39,396 bases of DNA. It comes from Gordonia sediminis. GTDB taxonomy: Bacteria > Actinomycetota > Actinomycetes > Mycobacteriales > Mycobacteriaceae. The translations under genes were made by a program, and so were the position numbers. Of the stretch, positions 15,782 through 26,852 are shown one piece after another (position 1 is the first letter of the stretch; the number at the start of each line of letters is the position of its first letter). The notes under the pieces are model-generated. The model saw nothing but the letters and a program-made list of their open reading frames with translations. It was not told where the DNA came from and did not search any database. The stretch is taken from assembly GCA_004193205.1 (NCBI GenBank), contig RZUM01000021.1, positions 1 to 39,396 of the forward strand, written 5' to 3'.

Positions 15782-16189
15782 TCAGCTCCTGATCTCTATC
15801 GGCTCTTCGGTCACCACGCCATCGACGATGCGATAGCTGCGGATCTCCGCGGTGTGGGGTTCTCGGGTGGACACCAGCACGTAGTGGGCGTTGGGCTCGC
15901 TCGCATACGAGATGTCGGTGCGGCTCGGGTACGCCTCGGTCGCGGTGTGCGAGTGGTAGATGACCACCGGCTCTTCGTCGAGGCGGTCCATCTCCCGCCA
16001 CACCTTCAGCTGTTCGCCGGAATCGAACCGGTAGAAGGTCGGTGAGCGTTCCGCGTTGACCATCGAGATGAAGCGCTCCGGACGGTCCGATCCCTCCGGG
16101 CCCGCGATGATGCCGCAGGCCTCGTCGGGATGATCGGCGCGCGCGTGCGCAACCATCGAATCGATGAGGTCCTGGGTGATCGTCAGCAC
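15782..16189 (-). CDS. mec: JAMM metalloprotease Mec (CysO-cysteine peptidase)
   Basis: This 135-residue protein starts at GTG with AGAGGTGG upstream. The JAMM/MPN+ zinc motif is complete: an early glutamate (DEACGIIAG), HSHT, then YPSRTD. Known role of the M. tuberculosis protein: it hydrolyses the CysO-cysteine adduct, releasing cysteine and regenerating CysO. It precedes cysO by 4 bp. The 218-bp gap upstream, between it and the P1 peptidase stop, holds no convincing gene and could carry an internal promoter, which I cannot define. Confidence 0.96.
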   Translation of the reverse strand: MLTITQDLIDSMVAHARADHPDEACGIIAGPEGSDRPERFISMVNAERSPTFYRFDSGEQLKVWREMDRLDEEPVVIYHSHTATEAYPSRTDISYASEPNAHYVLVSTREPHTAEIRSYRIVDGVVTEEPIEIRS

Positions 16190-16407
16190 TGGTTACCACC
16201 TCTTGTCACGCTGGGCGACAACGTCGCGCGGGCCTCCGCTATTCCGGCACACCGCCGTCGCGCGCCCGCACAAACGCCCCGCACCACCACCCACCGCGGC
16301 GCGAACATCGCCGACGCGTCGACAACACTGCTGGTGAGGGCGCTTCTTCGGGGGCAGACAAGAGCAGCAGCGACAGCGGGAGGGCCGGGAGGTCGCTGTG
16401 AGGTCGC

Positions 16408-17493
16408 TCACCGGATCGCCGACGCGAGCACATCCCGGTACGTCGGGATCCCCGCGACCGGTTCGGCGGCGAGCACCGCCCCGACGATGGCACGCTGCAC
16501 CACGTTCGCCGCCACTCGGCACACCTCGGCGAGCAGGCCCACGTCGCGGTTCATCCCCGCCGGCACCGTGTCGGGCTGGGGCGGATGCACGGCGCCGGTG
16601 GCGACCGCGAAGATGGTGTCACCGTCGAGCGGCGAGTGCGCGGGCACGATCGCCCGGGCAAGTCCGTCGTGTCCGGCCATCGCCACGCGTCTGGTCGACG
16701 ACGGATCGAGTGCGGCGTCGGTGGCCACCACACCGATGGTCGTGTTGAGTACGGTCTGTTTGGCGACGAGGTCACCCAGGCGTGCCACATCGCCGGCGTC
16801 GGGCGACGTCAGCCCATACGTATCGAGGTCGAGAGCCGTTGCCGCCCAGGGCAACCCCGTCGCCGGATCGATCACCGAACCGACCGGGTTGGCCACCATC
16901 ACGGCACCCACCCGCACGCCGGCGGCGGGTCCGTCCGCGATTCGGGTCGCCGCCGTCCCGACCCCACCCTTGAGCGCACCGGCCCGGGCACCGGCCCCCG
17001 CGCCCACGCTGCCCACCGCGACCTCGACCGTCGCCGACGACAACGCACCACGACCGAACCCGGCGTCGGGGCGCCGATCCCAGGAGCCGACGGGCAGGTC
17101 GAAGATCACCGCGGCGGGAACGATCGGCACGACATGCCCCTGGTCGTCCATCGGCAACCCGACCCCGAGCGCCTCGAGCCCGGCCATCACCCCGTCGGCG
17201 GCGGCGAGGCCGTAGGCGCTGCCCCCGGTCAGCACGATGGCGTGAGCGGTCTGCACGGTGTTCGATGGATCGAGCAGATCGGTCTCGCGGGTCCCCGGCC
17301 CGCCCCCGCGGACATCGACCGCACAGACCGCCGACGGCGCGTCGATGCGGATCACCGTGGTTCCGGTGGCCCAGCCCGCGCCGGGCGATTCGGGGTCCGC
17401 GACGCGGGCAGTGGCATCGATCCGGTGATGATGGCCGACGGTGATCCCGGCGACGTCGGTGATGCGGTCACCGGCCGGCGCGATCACGGCCAT
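16408..17493 (-). CDS. P1-family (DmpA/NylC-type) N-terminal nucleophile hydrolase (Rv1333-like)
   Basis: This 361-residue protein has ITDVAGITVGHHH at the start and VDVRGGGPGTRETDLLDP, then VLTGGSAYGLAAADGV, and KGGVGTA in the middle. The predicted autocleavage site lies in QTVLNTTIGVVATDA, between Asn250 and Thr251, by analogy with NylC-type enzymes. Members self-process and act as aminopeptidases or amide hydrolases; the substrate is unknown here. It lies 44 bp after DUF2017 and matches the position of Rv1333. Length and all landmarks look intact. Confidence 0.92.
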   Translation of the reverse strand: MAVIAPAGDRITDVAGITVGHHHRIDATARVADPESPGAGWATGTTVIRIDAPSAVCAVDVRGGGPGTRETDLLDPSNTVQTAHAIVLTGGSAYGLAAADGVMAGLEALGVGLPMDDQGHVVPIVPAAVIFDLPVGSWDRRPDAGFGRGALSSATVEVAVGSVGAGAGARAGALKGGVGTAATRIADGPAAGVRVGAVMVANPVGSVIDPATGLPWAATALDLDTYGLTSPDAGDVARLGDLVAKQTVLNTTIGVVATDAALDPSSTRRVAMAGHDGLARAIVPAHSPLDGDTIFAVATGAVHPPQPDTVPAGMNRDVGLLAEVCRVAANVVQRAIVGAVLAAEPVAGIPTYRDVLASAIR

Positions 17494-17537
17494 CGGGCTG
17501 CCTCACACATCGCCCCGGTCCCTCACATCGAGGGTCT

Positions 17538-18113
17538 TCACATCAACGACTCGACGAGCAGTTCCTGCATCACGGTGAGCCAGTGGTACACGTCGAGGTG
17601 CGCGGCGTGCGGATGATCCGGAGGCAACTGATCGGGGGTGTCCTCGGAGATGCCGAGCATCGCGCCGAGCGCCAGCCGGACGTCGTTGAGTGCGGTCAAC
17701 CACTCCATCGCCTGTTCCTCGGTCAGTGCGAGGTCGCCGCCGCGCGGCGGCACCGTGTCCAGCACGACCTGGGCGGCGGCGAGTTTGGCGTCGATGATGT
17801 GGGGTTCGTGCACGCTGCGCAGGGCACCGTTGAAGCGATTGTTGACCACGTCGGCGCTCAGTTCGCGATCCTGATCGGGCCGATGGAAGTCCGGCAGCAG
17901 CCGGCCCAGCGTCAGATCGGACGGCGGCGCCGAATGGCCGGTCCGGATGCCGGTCAGTTCCGACAGCTCGTCATGTGGGGCGGCGGCCTCGCGTTCGAGG
18001 AGCAGCTCTCGCATCGAACCGACCATCGACGTCAGCAGCTCGGCCTCATGCACGTCGAGCTGCGAGCAGATCCGCATCGCCGAGCCACGGCCCTTGCGCT
18101 TCCAGGTTCGCAC
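17538..18113 (-). CDS. DUF2017 family protein (Rv1332-like)
   Basis: This 191-residue protein starts at GTG. It is acidic and helical, with LDVHEAELLTSMVGSMRELL, LGRLLPDFHRPDQDRELSADVVNNRFN, EEQAMEWLTALNDVRLALGAMLGI and a final HAAHLDVYHWLTVMQELLVESL. This is the DUF2017 pattern. The gene nearly always follows clpS in mycobacteria and relatives, as here (18 bp gap). Sometimes annotated as a regulator, but I see no DNA-binding motif. Function unknown; linkage to the Clp adaptor suggests a proteolysis role as inference. Confidence 0.9.
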   Translation of the reverse strand: MRTWKRKGRGSAMRICSQLDVHEAELLTSMVGSMRELLLEREAAAPHDELSELTGIRTGHSAPPSDLTLGRLLPDFHRPDQDRELSADVVNNRFNGALRSVHEPHIIDAKLAAAQVVLDTVPPRGGDLALTEEQAMEWLTALNDVRLALGAMLGISEDTPDQLPPDHPHAAHLDVYHWLTVMQELLVESLM

Positions 18114-18131
18114 CGGTCTGTCGATCCCCGC

Positions 18132-18455
18132 TCAGGAGTCCCGCTGCATGGTGGCCCACAGCCCGGCCGAGTGCAGCTTGCGGACGTCGGACTCCACCTT
18201 GTCACGATCACCCGAGGACACCACGGCCTTGCCTTCGGTGTGTACCTGCATCATCAGCTGATTGGCGCGGGACTCGGAGTAGCCGAAGACCTTCTGGAAC
18301 ACGAAGGTCACGTAGCGCATCAGGTTGACCGGGTCATCCCAGACGATCGTCACCCACGGGCGGTCGAGGGCCGCCGCGCCGTCGGCGACACCGGGTTCGG
18401 CGACCGCGGTACCACCGGGAGTAGCCTCGTGCGCACGAGTTTCGTCAGGCGCCAT
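18132..18455 (-). CDS. clpS: ATP-dependent Clp protease adaptor ClpS
   Basis: This 107-residue protein starts at the ATG at 18455; the frame runs upstream to 18524 without a ribosome site and into pncB. After a flexible acidic N-terminus, the conserved core has [24 protein letters not shown], then [28 protein letters not shown]. Known role: ClpS binds N-degron substrates and delivers them to ClpC/ClpP. It heads the minus-strand run clpS-rdgB. Its start is only 19 bp from that of pncB on the other strand, so the divergent promoters must overlap the coding starts or each other. Confidence 0.96.
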   Translation of the reverse strand: MAPDETRAHEATPGGTAVAEPGVADGAAALDRPWVTIVWDDPVNLMRYVTFVFQKVFGYSESRANQLMMQVHTEGKAVVSSGDRDKVESDVRKLHSAGLWATMQRDS

Positions 18456-18474
18456 ACGACAAGGGTAAGCGATC

Positions 18475-19779
18475 GTGACCATCGACAACACCGCCCTGCT
18501 GACCGACCAGTACGAGCTGACCATGGTCTCGGCTGCGTTGCGTCACCCGATCGCGCAGCGACGATGTGTCTTCGAGGTGTTCGCGCGGCGTCTCCCGGAC
18601 GGCCGGCGCTACGGCGTCGTCGCGGGTACCGGACGCGTCATCGACGAACTCGCGCGCTTCCGCTTCGGCGACGACGAGCTGACTCTCGTCGGGCGGTTCC
18701 TCGACGACGACACGGTCGCGTGGCTGCGTGACTACCGCTTCGCCGGCGACATCGACGGCTACCGCGAGGGCGAGCTCTACTTCCCCGGGTCACCGATCCT
18801 GACGGTGCGCACGAGCTTCGCCGAGGCGGTACTGCTCGAGACGCTGATCCTGTCGATCCTCAACCACGACAGTGCGATCGCATCCGCGACCGCCCGTATG
18901 GTGAGCGCGGCCGGGTCACGTCCGATCATCGAGATGGGATCGCGGCGCACCCATGAGCGCGCCGCGGTGGCCAGCGCCCGGGCCGCCTATCTCGCCGGGG
19001 TGTCGGCGACCTCCAACCTCGAGGCGGCCCGTACCTATGGGGTGCCCAGCGCCGGGACCGCCGCGCATGCCTTCACCCTCGGATTCACCGGACCCGACGG
19101 CCCCGACGAGAAGGCCGCCTTCGCGGCGCAGATCGAGGCCCTGGGCGTGGGCACGACCCTGCTGGTCGACACCTACGACATCACCCGCGGCGTGCGCAAC
19201 GCGATCGAGGTGGCCGGCCCGCAGCTCGGCGGTGTGCGGATCGACTCCGGCGATCTGGGTGTGCTGGCACGTCAGGTCCGCGAACAGCTCGACGAGTTGG
19301 GCGCCCACAACACCAAGATCGTGGTCTCCGGTGACCTCGATGAGTACGCGATCGCGTCGTTGCGCGCCGAACCCGTCGACATCTACGGCGTCGGCACGTC
19401 GCTGGTCACCGGCAGCGGCGCTCCCACCGCCGGGATGATCTACAAACTCGTCGAGGTCGACGGCATCCCGGTGGCCAAGCGCGCCAGCCACAAGGAGTCC
19501 AAGGGCGGAGCGAAATCGGCGGTCCGCGCAGCACGCCCGTCCGGGACAATCGTCGAGGAGATCCTCTATCGCGGAACCGAGCAGCCGCCGGCGGCCGACG
19601 GCCTGACGCTGCGACCCATGCAGATCCCGCTCATCCGCGGCGGTGACCCCGTCGACGGTCTGCCGACACTCGCCGACGGGCGGGCGCACCTGGCCGCCGC
19701 CCTGGTGAGTCTGCCCTGGGAAGGGCTCGGACTGTCCCACGGCGATCCGGCCGTTCCCACCCGATACCTGCTCGGATAG
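18475..19779 (+). CDS. pncB: Nicotinate phosphoribosyltransferase
   Basis: This 434-residue protein starts at GTG with AAGGGT upstream. Family landmarks are [10 protein letters not shown] at the start, [66 protein letters not shown] and [11 protein letters not shown]-type ([16 protein letters not shown]). It converts nicotinate and PRPP to nicotinate mononucleotide, the entry step of NAD salvage. pncA follows 9 bp later, so both salvage steps from nicotinamide are co-expressed. It corresponds to Rv1330c (pncB1), divergent from clpS as in M. tuberculosis. Confidence 0.97.
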   Translation: MTIDNTALLTDQYELTMVSAALRHPIAQRRCVFEVFARRLPDGRRYGVVAGTGRVIDELARFRFGDDELTLVGRFLDDDTVAWLRDYRFAGDIDGYREGELYFPGSPILTVRTSFAEAVLLETLILSILNHDSAIASATARMVSAAGSRPIIEMGSRRTHERAAVASARAAYLAGVSATSNLEAARTYGVPSAGTAAHAFTLGFTGPDGPDEKAAFAAQIEALGVGTTLLVDTYDITRGVRNAIEVAGPQLGGVRIDSGDLGVLARQVREQLDELGAHNTKIVVSGDLDEYAIASLRAEPVDIYGVGTSLVTGSGAPTAGMIYKLVEVDGIPVAKRASHKESKGGAKSAVRAARPSGTIVEEILYRGTEQPPAADGLTLRPMQIPLIRGGDPVDGLPTLADGRAHLAAALVSLPWEGLGLSHGDPAVPTRYLLG

Positions 19780-19788
19780 GAGGACTCG

Positions 19789-20388
19789 ATGTCCGATCAC
19801 GCACCCAAGGACCAGGCCCTCGTCGTCGTCGACGTCCAGAACGACTTCTGCGAGGGTGGCTCCCTCGGAGTCAACGGCGGCGCCGCGGTGGCCGGCGCCA
19901 TCAGCACCATCCTCGACGACTACCGAACCATCGTCGCCACCCGCGATTATCACGTAGACCCGGGCGAGCACTTCTCCGACGATCCCGACTACGTCGACAC
20001 GTGGCCGCCGCACTGTCAGGCAGGCACCGACGGGGCCGCGTTCCACCCCGCGTTCGACGTGGACAAGGCGCACGAAGTCGTGTCGAAGGGCCACTACAGC
20101 GCCGCCTATTCCGGATTCGAGGGCACCGCCGAGGACGGCACGACCCTCGCCGACTGGCTGCACGACCGCGGGATCTCACACGTGGACATCGTCGGGATCG
20201 CCACCGATCACTGTGTCCGGGCCACCGCCCTCGACGCCGTACGCGCGGGCTTCGAAGTGCGCGTGCTGCTCAACTTCACCGCGGCCGTCGCCCCCGACAC
20301 CGCGGCCGGTGCACTGGTGTCGATGCGCGAGGCGGGTGTGGAACTCGTCGGGGATCTGCTCTACGCCGGATCCTCCCAAACTCAATGA
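19789..20388 (+). CDS. pncA: Nicotinamidase PncA
   Basis: This 199-residue protein has a strong AGGAGG ribosome site. The catalytic triad is visible: Asp15 (VVVDVQNDF), Lys100 (VSKGHYS) and Cys142 (ATDHCV). Metal ligands lie in TRDYHVDPGEHF. It hydrolyses nicotinamide to nicotinate, feeding PncB, and in mycobacteria activates pyrazinamide. In M. tuberculosis pncA is not next to pncB1, so the pairing here differs. Its TGA overlaps the dinG ATG (ATGA), which couples the two. Confidence 0.97.
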   Translation: MSDHAPKDQALVVVDVQNDFCEGGSLGVNGGAAVAGAISTILDDYRTIVATRDYHVDPGEHFSDDPDYVDTWPPHCQAGTDGAAFHPAFDVDKAHEVVSKGHYSAAYSGFEGTAEDGTTLADWLHDRGISHVDIVGIATDHCVRATALDAVRAGFEVRVLLNFTAAVAPDTAAGALVSMREAGVELVGDLLYAGSSQTQ

Positions 20389-22448
20389 CACAGACCCCCT
20401 CGGTGACCGCGCTGCTCGACACCGCGGTCACCGCCCTCGGCGGCAGCCGCCGCGACGGGCAGATCCGGATGGCCTCCGCAGTTGCGCACGCCATCGATAC
20501 CGGCGAGCATCTCGCGGTCCAGGCCGGCACCGGCACCGGCAAATCGCTCGCGTACCTCGTCCCGGCGATCCGGCACGCGGTCGAGTCGGGCCGGACGGTC
20601 GTCGTCTCGACCGCGACGATCGCTCTGCAGCGCCAGCTGATCGAGCGTGACCTCCCCCGTCTCGCCGCGGCGCTGGCCACCGCGCTTCATCGCGAACCCA
20701 CCTTCGCGATCCTCAAGGGTCGCGCCAATTACCTGTGCCTCAACAAGATCCACAGTGGAACCGCCGACGAGCCGGCCACCGAGCTGTTCGACGCGTTCGA
20801 GTTGTCGCGGACCGGGCGTGAGGTGACCCGACTGCGCGAGTGGACCTCGGACACCGAGACCGGGGACCGCGACGACCTCACCCCCGGTGTGTCGGACCGT
20901 TCGTGGCGGCAGGTCAGCGTCACGGCGCGGGAATGCCTCGGCGCGGCGAACTGCAGCTACGCCGAGGACTGCTTCGCCGAGCGTGCCCGCCGGGCCGCCG
21001 GCAAGGTCGACGTCGTCGTGACCAACCACGCCCTGCTCGCGATCGACGCGATGAGTCCCGCGAGCATCCTTCCCGAGCACGACGTCGTGATGATCGACGA
21101 GGCGCACGAGCTCGTCGACCGGATCACCTCGGTGTCGACCGCCGAGCTGTCCGGTGCCGGGATCATGTCGGTCGCCCGCCGCTGCGGCAAGCTGCTCGAC
21201 GACGAGACCACCGACGCGCTGCACGGCGCGGGCGAGTTTCTCGGCGAACTGCTCGAGGAGGCCCCACCCCGGGAGTGGACACGGCTGCCATCCGGCATGG
21301 CGCCCGCCCTCGCCTCGCTGCGCGACCGGCTGTGGCAGGCGCGCGACGCGATCGGACCCAATGTCGGCGTCTCGGATGGTTCGGCGGCCGCCGCGCGCTC
21401 CGCCGCGCTCACCTCGCTCGAGGACACCCACGACACGGTGGTGCGGATTCTCGGCGCCTTCGATCAGCCCGACGAGTCCAAACGCCGCGACGTCGTGTGG
21501 GTCGCGCACGAGAAGGTCGGCAACGACACCCGGCCGGTACTGCGGATCGCCCCGCTGTCGGTGGGCGGTCTGCTGCGGGCGTCGCTGTTCGCTCAGGCCA
21601 CGGTGGTGCTCACCTCCGCCACCCTGACCATCGGCGGCAACTTCGACGCTCTGGCCGCGACGTGGGGCCTGCCGGCCGCCGGTCGCCGGGACACCGACGG
21701 CGCCGAGGAGGCCGGGTCCGCCATCGACGTGACGGCCACCGGGCTCAGCGCGCCGTCCGACAACGCGCCGGTCCGCTGGTCGGGCCTCGACGCGGGCTCG
21801 CCGTTCGACTACCCCAGATCGGCGATCCTCTACGTCGCCCGTCACCTGCCCCGCCCCGGACGTGACGCCGTCGCCGAGGCCACCCTCGACGAACTCGCCG
21901 GCCTCGTCGACGCGGCGGGCGGCCGGACACTGGGGTTGTTCTCGTCGATGCGCGCCGCACGGGAGGCCGCCGAAGCGATCCGGGAGCGCTGCGAATACCC
22001 GGTGCTCTGCCAGGGCGACGACATGACCTCGACGCTGGTGCGGCAGTTCGCCGAGCACCCGGAGACCTGCCTGTTCGGCACCCTGTCGCTGTGGCAGGGT
22101 GTCGACGTGCCCGGGCCCTCCTGCAGTCTCGTCGTCATCGACCGCATCCCGTTCCCCCGCCCCGACGACCCACTGCTCACCGCGCGACAGCGTGCCGTCG
22201 AGGCCCGCGGCGGCAACGGGTTCCTCACCGTGGCGGCCAACCATGCCGCGCTGCTCCTCGCCCAGGGCGCCGGCCGTCTGTTGCGGGCCACCGATGATCG
22301 CGGCGTCGTCGCCGTTCTGGACTCCAGACTGGCCACCGCCGGATACGGTGGATACCTGCTCGCATCGCTGCCGCCGTTCTGGCGGACGACCGATGGTGAT
22401 CTTGTCCGTTCTGCGTTGGGCAGACTGGCCGCGATCCCCTACGGTTAG
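20385..22448 (+). CDS. dinG: DinG-family Fe-S helicase
   Basis: This 687-residue XPD-like superfamily 2 helicase starts at the ATG overlapping the pncA stop; an earlier in-frame start (20001) lies inside pncA and is rejected. Walker A AGTGTGKS is at 47-54 and the DEAH box at 238-241. Four cysteines for a 4Fe-4S cluster are Cys118, Cys184, Cys190 and Cys196. The C-terminal motor has [23 protein letters not shown] and a QGAGRLLR motif VI. The family unwinds DNA 5' to 3' and resolves R-loops and damaged forks. It corresponds to Rv1329c. It is coupled to NAD salvage genes but I see no biochemical link. Confidence 0.95.
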   Translation: MTQTPSVTALLDTAVTALGGSRRDGQIRMASAVAHAIDTGEHLAVQAGTGTGKSLAYLVPAIRHAVESGRTVVVSTATIALQRQLIERDLPRLAAALATALHREPTFAILKGRANYLCLNKIHSGTADEPATELFDAFELSRTGREVTRLREWTSDTETGDRDDLTPGVSDRSWRQVSVTARECLGAANCSYAEDCFAERARRAAGKVDVVVTNHALLAIDAMSPASILPEHDVVMIDEAHELVDRITSVSTAELSGAGIMSVARRCGKLLDDETTDALHGAGEFLGELLEEAPPREWTRLPSGMAPALASLRDRLWQARDAIGPNVGVSDGSAAAARSAALTSLEDTHDTVVRILGAFDQPDESKRRDVVWVAHEKVGNDTRPVLRIAPLSVGGLLRASLFAQATVVLTSATLTIGGNFDALAATWGLPAAGRRDTDGAEEAGSAIDVTATGLSAPSDNAPVRWSGLDAGSPFDYPRSAILYVARHLPRPGRDAVAEATLDELAGLVDAAGGRTLGLFSSMRAAREAAEAIRERCEYPVLCQGDDMTSTLVRQFAEHPETCLFGTLSLWQGVDVPGPSCSLVVIDRIPFPRPDDPLLTARQRAVEARGGNGFLTVAANHAALLLAQGAGRLLRATDDRGVVAVLDSRLATAGYGGYLLASLPPFWRTTDGDLVRSALGRLAAIPYG

Positions 22449-22513
22449 GTGCGGCAGCGAAGCCGGCCGCGGACACCACACGGGTCGCGAGCTCTGACGA
22501 GAGGAGGCCGCGG

Positions 22514-24514
22514 GTGATCGGGCGGATGGGGATCGACGATGTCCAACCCCTGGTATCGGCGGGACAGGTGCCGGCGAAAGCCGTTGTCGGTGAGCTGATC
22601 CCGGTCAGTACCACGGCCTGGAGGGAAGGCCACGACGCCCTCGGTGTGACGTTGCACATCGACGGCCCGTCGCGCCGGAGCCTCAACATCCGGATGGAGC
22701 CGGCCGTCGAACCCGACGTGTTCAACGCGGCGTTCGTCCCGGATGCCGTCGGGTTCTGGGTGTTCCGTATCGAGGCCTGGAGCGACCCGTACACCACGTG
22801 GCGAAACGCGGTCATCAAGAAGGTCGACGCCGGTCAGGGTGCCGCCGACCTGGCCAACGATCTCGAGACCGGTGCCCGCCTGTTGGAGCGCGCCCGCGAC
22901 GAGTTCCCGCTCGAGGCCTACGAGACGCTCGACGACGCGGTCAACGCGCTGCGCGCCGAGCACCACGGCATCGAACACCGCGTCAATCTGGCCATCTCCG
23001 AAGCGATGAGCAACCTCTTCGCCGCGCACCCGCTGCGCGATCTGGTCACCAAATCGCGGTCCTATCGGGTGTGGGCGGATCGTTCCCGGGCGCTGTTCGG
23101 TTCGTGGTACGAGTTCTTCCCACGCTCGACCGGCGGCTGGGACGGCGAGGGCCACCCGGTGCACGGCACCTTCCTGTCGGCGATCCAGGATCTGCCCCGG
23201 ATCGCCGGGATGGGCTTCGACGTCGTCTACCTGCCGCCGATCCACCCGATCGGCAAGGTCAACCGCAAGGGCCGCAACAACACCCTCGTCCCCGGACCCT
23301 ACGACGTCGGATCGCCCTGGGCGATCGGTTCCGAGGAGGGCGGTCACGACGCGATCCATCCGCAACTCGGCTCCGAAGACGACTTCGGCTACTTCGTCGG
23401 CCGAGCCCGTGAACTCGGCCTCGAAGTGGCCCTCGACCTCGCGCTGCAGTGCGCCCCCGACCATCCGTGGGCCATCGAACACCCCGAGTGGTTCACCACC
23501 CAGCCCGACGGCACCATCGCCTACGCGGAGAATCCGCCGAAGAAGTACCAGGACATCTATCCGCTGAACTTCGACAACGACCGCAACGGCATCTACGGCG
23601 CCGTCCTGAACGTGGTGCTGCACTGGGTCGGGCTGGGGGTGAAGATCTTTCGCGTGGACAACCCCCACACCAAGCCGCCGAACTTCTGGGAATGGCTGAT
23701 CTCCGAGGTCAAGAAACGAGACCCCGATGTGCTGTTCCTGTCGGAGGCCTTCACCCGGCCGGCCCGGCTCTACGGCCTCGCGCGCGCCGGTTTCACGCAG
23801 TCGTACACGTACTTCACGTGGAAGACCGCGAAGTGGGAGCTCGAGGAGTTCGGTCGGGAGATCGCCGCGCACGCCGACGAGGCCCGACCCAATCTCTTCG
23901 TCAACACCCCCGACATCCTGCACGAAAGCCTGCAGCACGGCGGTCCGGGAATGTTCGCGCTGCGCGCCGCACTCGCCGCGACCCTCGCACCGTCGTGGGG
24001 CGTCTACAGCGGCTACGAACTGTACGAACACGTCGCGGTCGCCGAGGGCAGCGAGGAGTACCTGCACTCCGAGAAGTACGAACTGCGTCCCCGCGACTAC
24101 AAGGCGGCGTCGAGCCGGGCCGAATCGCTGGAACCGTGGATCTCCACACTCAACGGGATCCGCCGACGCCACCCGGCGCTGCAGCAGCTGCGCAACCTCA
24201 CCTTCCACCACATCGACAACCCCGCGCTCATCGCGTTCTCGAAGTTCGACGCGGTCTCGGGTGACCGTGTGATCGTGGTCGTCAACCTGAATCCATACGG
24301 CACCGAGAGCTCGACGCTCTGGCTGGACATGCCGACCCTCGGCTTCGAGTGGCAGGACCGCTTCACGGTGCGCGACGAGGTCACGGGAGCCGAATTCCAC
24401 TGGGGTCAGACGAATTACGTCCAGCTGGAACCGTGGCATCAGGTCGCACACATCCTTGCTCTGCCACCGCTCGACCCGTCCATCGCCCACAAGCTTGCCT
24501 ACCGGATGCAGTGA
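22514..24514 (+). CDS. glgE: GlgE alpha-1,4-glucan:maltose-1-phosphate maltosyltransferase
   Basis: This 666-residue GH13 enzyme starts at GTG with AGGAGG upstream. The N-terminal domain has [18 protein letters not shown] and later the catalytic barrel with [16 protein letters not shown]. The nucleophile is Asp382 in [13 protein letters not shown] and the acid/base Glu411 in [10 protein letters not shown]. Known role: it transfers maltosyl units from maltose-1-phosphate to linear alpha-glucan, part of glycogen and capsular glucan synthesis. It is followed by glgB after 7 bp, as Rv1327c-Rv1326c. No treS, pep2 or glgM is in the window, so the donor must come from elsewhere. Confidence 0.97.
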   Translation: MIGRMGIDDVQPLVSAGQVPAKAVVGELIPVSTTAWREGHDALGVTLHIDGPSRRSLNIRMEPAVEPDVFNAAFVPDAVGFWVFRIEAWSDPYTTWRNAVIKKVDAGQGAADLANDLETGARLLERARDEFPLEAYETLDDAVNALRAEHHGIEHRVNLAISEAMSNLFAAHPLRDLVTKSRSYRVWADRSRALFGSWYEFFPRSTGGWDGEGHPVHGTFLSAIQDLPRIAGMGFDVVYLPPIHPIGKVNRKGRNNTLVPGPYDVGSPWAIGSEEGGHDAIHPQLGSEDDFGYFVGRARELGLEVALDLALQCAPDHPWAIEHPEWFTTQPDGTIAYAENPPKKYQDIYPLNFDNDRNGIYGAVLNVVLHWVGLGVKIFRVDNPHTKPPNFWEWLISEVKKRDPDVLFLSEAFTRPARLYGLARAGFTQSYTYFTWKTAKWELEEFGREIAAHADEARPNLFVNTPDILHESLQHGGPGMFALRAALAATLAPSWGVYSGYELYEHVAVAEGSEEYLHSEKYELRPRDYKAASSRAESLEPWISTLNGIRRRHPALQQLRNLTFHHIDNPALIAFSKFDAVSGDRVIVVVNLNPYGTESSTLWLDMPTLGFEWQDRFTVRDEVTGAEFHWGQTNYVQLEPWHQVAHILALPPLDPSIAHKLAYRMQ

Positions 24515-24521
24515 GGATGTC

Positions 24522-26741
24522 GTGACCGTGACCAGGAGACCCGACCCGTTCGCATCCGACCACGACGTGCGCCGTCTGGTCAACCTGACCCACCCCGACC
24601 CGCACGGCTTCCTCGGGGCCCATGACGCTCCGGATGGTCACACCATCCTGCGGACCCTGCGGCCCGATGCCGCGTCCGTGGTCGCCGTGATCGGCGGCGT
24701 CGATCATCCGATGCACCGCCAGGGCGACGACCTGTGGGTGGTCACCGTCCCGATGGCCGACCTCGTCGACTATCGCTATCGCGTCACCTACACCAACGCC
24801 GACGGCGGCGCCGAGGACTACCTCGTCGCCGACGGCTACCGGTTCTTGCCGACCCTCGGCGAGGTCGACCTGCACCTGTTCGCCGAGGGACGCCACGAAG
24901 CGCTCTGGGAGATCCTCGGCGCGCGGGTCGTCTCCTACACCACACCCGACGGCGAGGTCTCAGGCACCGCGTTCTCCGTCTGGGCGCCGAATGCGTACGG
25001 CGTTGCGGTGGTGGGCGACTTCGACTACTGGACCGGCCGTCAGACGCCGATGCGCTCCATGGGCAGCAGCGGGATCTGGGAGGTCTTCATCCCCGGCATC
25101 GCGGCCGGCGAACAGTACAAGTTCCGCGTGCACGGCGCCGACGGAGTCATCCGCGACAAAGCGGACCCGATGGCCCGTGCCACCCGGATTCCGCCATCGA
25201 CGGTCTCGGTGGTCAGCGAGACGTCGTTCGTGTGGAGCGACGACGAGTGGATCGCCAAGCGTGCCGCGAGCACGCCGGTCAACGAGCCGATGAGCGTCTA
25301 CGAGGTACACATCGCGTCGTGGCGGCAGGGTCTCTCCTATCGTGAGCTCGCCGTCGAACTCGGTGATTATCTCGTCGAGAAGGGGTTCACCCACGTCGAG
25401 TTCCTCCCGGTCGCCGAGCACCCGTTCGGTGGGTCGTGGGGCTATCAGGTGACCTCCTACTTCGCCCCGACCGCGCGCTTCGGCTCGCCGGATGACTTCC
25501 GCTACCTGGTCGATCATCTGCACTCGTTGGGGATCGGGGTCCTGGTCGACTGGGTGCCCGCCCATTTCCCGAAGGATGACTGGGCCCTGGCGCGCTTCGA
25601 CGGCACGGCACTGTACGAGGACGCCGACCCGATGCGCGGCGAGCAGTTGGACTGGGGAACCTACATCTTCAACTTCGGGCGACGCGAGGTCCGCAACTTC
25701 CTGGTCGCCAACGCCCTCTTCTGGTTCGACCAGTTCCACATCGACGGACTGCGCGTCGACGCCGTCGCGTCGATGCTCTACCTTGACTACTCCCGTCCCG
25801 ACGGCGGGTGGCGCCCCAACATCTACGGCGGGCGGGAGAACCTGGAGGCGGTGCAGTTCCTGCAGGAGACCAATGCGACCGTGCACAAACACTTCCCGGG
25901 CGCGGTCACCATCGCCGAGGAATCCACCGCATGGCCCGGGGTGACCCAGATGACCAACCTCGGCGGTCTCGGGTTCACCTTCAAGTGGAACATGGGCTGG
26001 ATGCACGACACGCTGGGTTACATCGGCCGTGATCAGGTGCACCGTAGTTTCCACCATCACGAGATCACCTTCTCGTTGATGTACGCGTGGAGTGAGAACT
26101 TCGTGCTGCCGGTGTCCCACGACGAGGTCGTCCACGGCAAGGGAACGCTGTGGAGCCGGATGCCCGGTGATTCGTTCACCAAGGCGGCCGGGGTCCGAAA
26201 CCTGTTGGCGTACATGTGGTCACATCCCGGTAAGCAGCTACTGTTCATGGGCCAGGAATTCGGTCAGGTCGGCGAGTGGTCCGAAAGCCGTAGCCTCGAC
26301 TGGCATCAGATGCAGGGCTGGGAGGGCGAACTGCATTCGGGGATCTCGGCGCTCGTCACCGATCTCAATGCGCTGTACAAGGCGACCCCGGCCCTCTACA
26401 CCCAGGATGCGACGCCCAATGGCTACTCGTGGATCGACGCGAACGACACCGCGAACAACGTGATCAGCTTCCTGCGCTACGGATCCGATGGTTCGGTGAT
26501 CGCCTGCCTGTTCAACTTCTCCGGTCTCCCCCGCTCCGGCTATCAAGTCGGCCTGCCGGTAGCGGGTACCTGGAACGAGGTGCTCAACACCGACTCCGCC
26601 GCCTACAGCGGCGCAGGCGAGGGCAATCTCGGCAGCGTTGTCGCCGACGGCCCGGCCTGGCATGGTCGCGAGACCTCCGCGACCGTGATGATCCCCGCCA
26701 ACTCCGCGGTGTTCCTCGCACCCGCTCCCGCCCCCGAGTAG
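24522..26741 (+). CDS. glgB: 1,4-alpha-glucan branching enzyme GlgB
   Basis: This 739-residue protein starts at GTG with GAGG five bases upstream, 7 bp after glgE; the frame extends into glgE but has no ribosome site there. It has two N-terminal CBM48-type beta domains (about 20-230), [11 protein letters not shown] early, and a GH13 barrel. The nucleophile is Asp413 in [13 protein letters not shown] and the acid/base Glu466 in [25 protein letters not shown] follows. The enzyme creates alpha-1,6 branches in the glucan made by GlgE. It is last in the plus-strand run and is followed by the repeat and hairpin region. Confidence 0.97.
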   Translation: MTVTRRPDPFASDHDVRRLVNLTHPDPHGFLGAHDAPDGHTILRTLRPDAASVVAVIGGVDHPMHRQGDDLWVVTVPMADLVDYRYRVTYTNADGGAEDYLVADGYRFLPTLGEVDLHLFAEGRHEALWEILGARVVSYTTPDGEVSGTAFSVWAPNAYGVAVVGDFDYWTGRQTPMRSMGSSGIWEVFIPGIAAGEQYKFRVHGADGVIRDKADPMARATRIPPSTVSVVSETSFVWSDDEWIAKRAASTPVNEPMSVYEVHIASWRQGLSYRELAVELGDYLVEKGFTHVEFLPVAEHPFGGSWGYQVTSYFAPTARFGSPDDFRYLVDHLHSLGIGVLVDWVPAHFPKDDWALARFDGTALYEDADPMRGEQLDWGTYIFNFGRREVRNFLVANALFWFDQFHIDGLRVDAVASMLYLDYSRPDGGWRPNIYGGRENLEAVQFLQETNATVHKHFPGAVTIAEESTAWPGVTQMTNLGGLGFTFKWNMGWMHDTLGYIGRDQVHRSFHHHEITFSLMYAWSENFVLPVSHDEVVHGKGTLWSRMPGDSFTKAAGVRNLLAYMWSHPGKQLLFMGQEFGQVGEWSESRSLDWHQMQGWEGELHSGISALVTDLNALYKATPALYTQDATPNGYSWIDANDTANNVISFLRYGSDGSVIACLFNFSGLPRSGYQVGLPVAGTWNEVLNTDSAAYSGAGEGNLGSVVADGPAWHGRETSATVMIPANSAVFLAPAPAPE

Positions 26742-26768
26742 CGTCACCGGTCGACAGGACACCCGCCC

Positions 26769-26852
26769 CGTCGACCGTGCGCACCGCATCGTCGACGGTG
26801 CGCACCGCATCGTCGACCGTGCGCACCGCATCGTCGACCGTGCACGCCACAC
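26769..26852. repeat. 21-bp tandem repeat
   Basis: Four 21-bp units (26769-26789, 26790-26810, 26811-26831, and a diverged one at 26832-26852) share CGTCGAC, C or G, GTGC. The first three continue GCACCGCAT. Each contains palindromic GTCGAC and one contains GGTGCGCACC. Because 21 is a multiple of 3, open frames pass through and are not genes. Confidence 0.85.

Noticed and set aside
16193-16522. 109-codon minus-strand frame between mec and the peptidase gene
   Set aside because: It overlaps the peptidase end in another frame and has Arg/Gly-rich shadow composition with no ribosome site.
20382-22481. 699-codon open frame on the minus strand
   Set aside because: It lies fully opposite dinG, whose motifs are all intact. 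Long antisense frames are expected from high-GC codon use, and its product is low-complexity Arg/Gly/Glu sequence with no family pattern.
22445-24583. 712-codon open frame on the minus strand
   Set aside because: It mirrors glgE. It has the same composition bias as other antisense frames here and no ribosome site or recognisable domain.
26752-26850. CRISPR array
   Set aside because: The units are contiguous 21-bp repeats with no unique spacers, and no cas gene is present.
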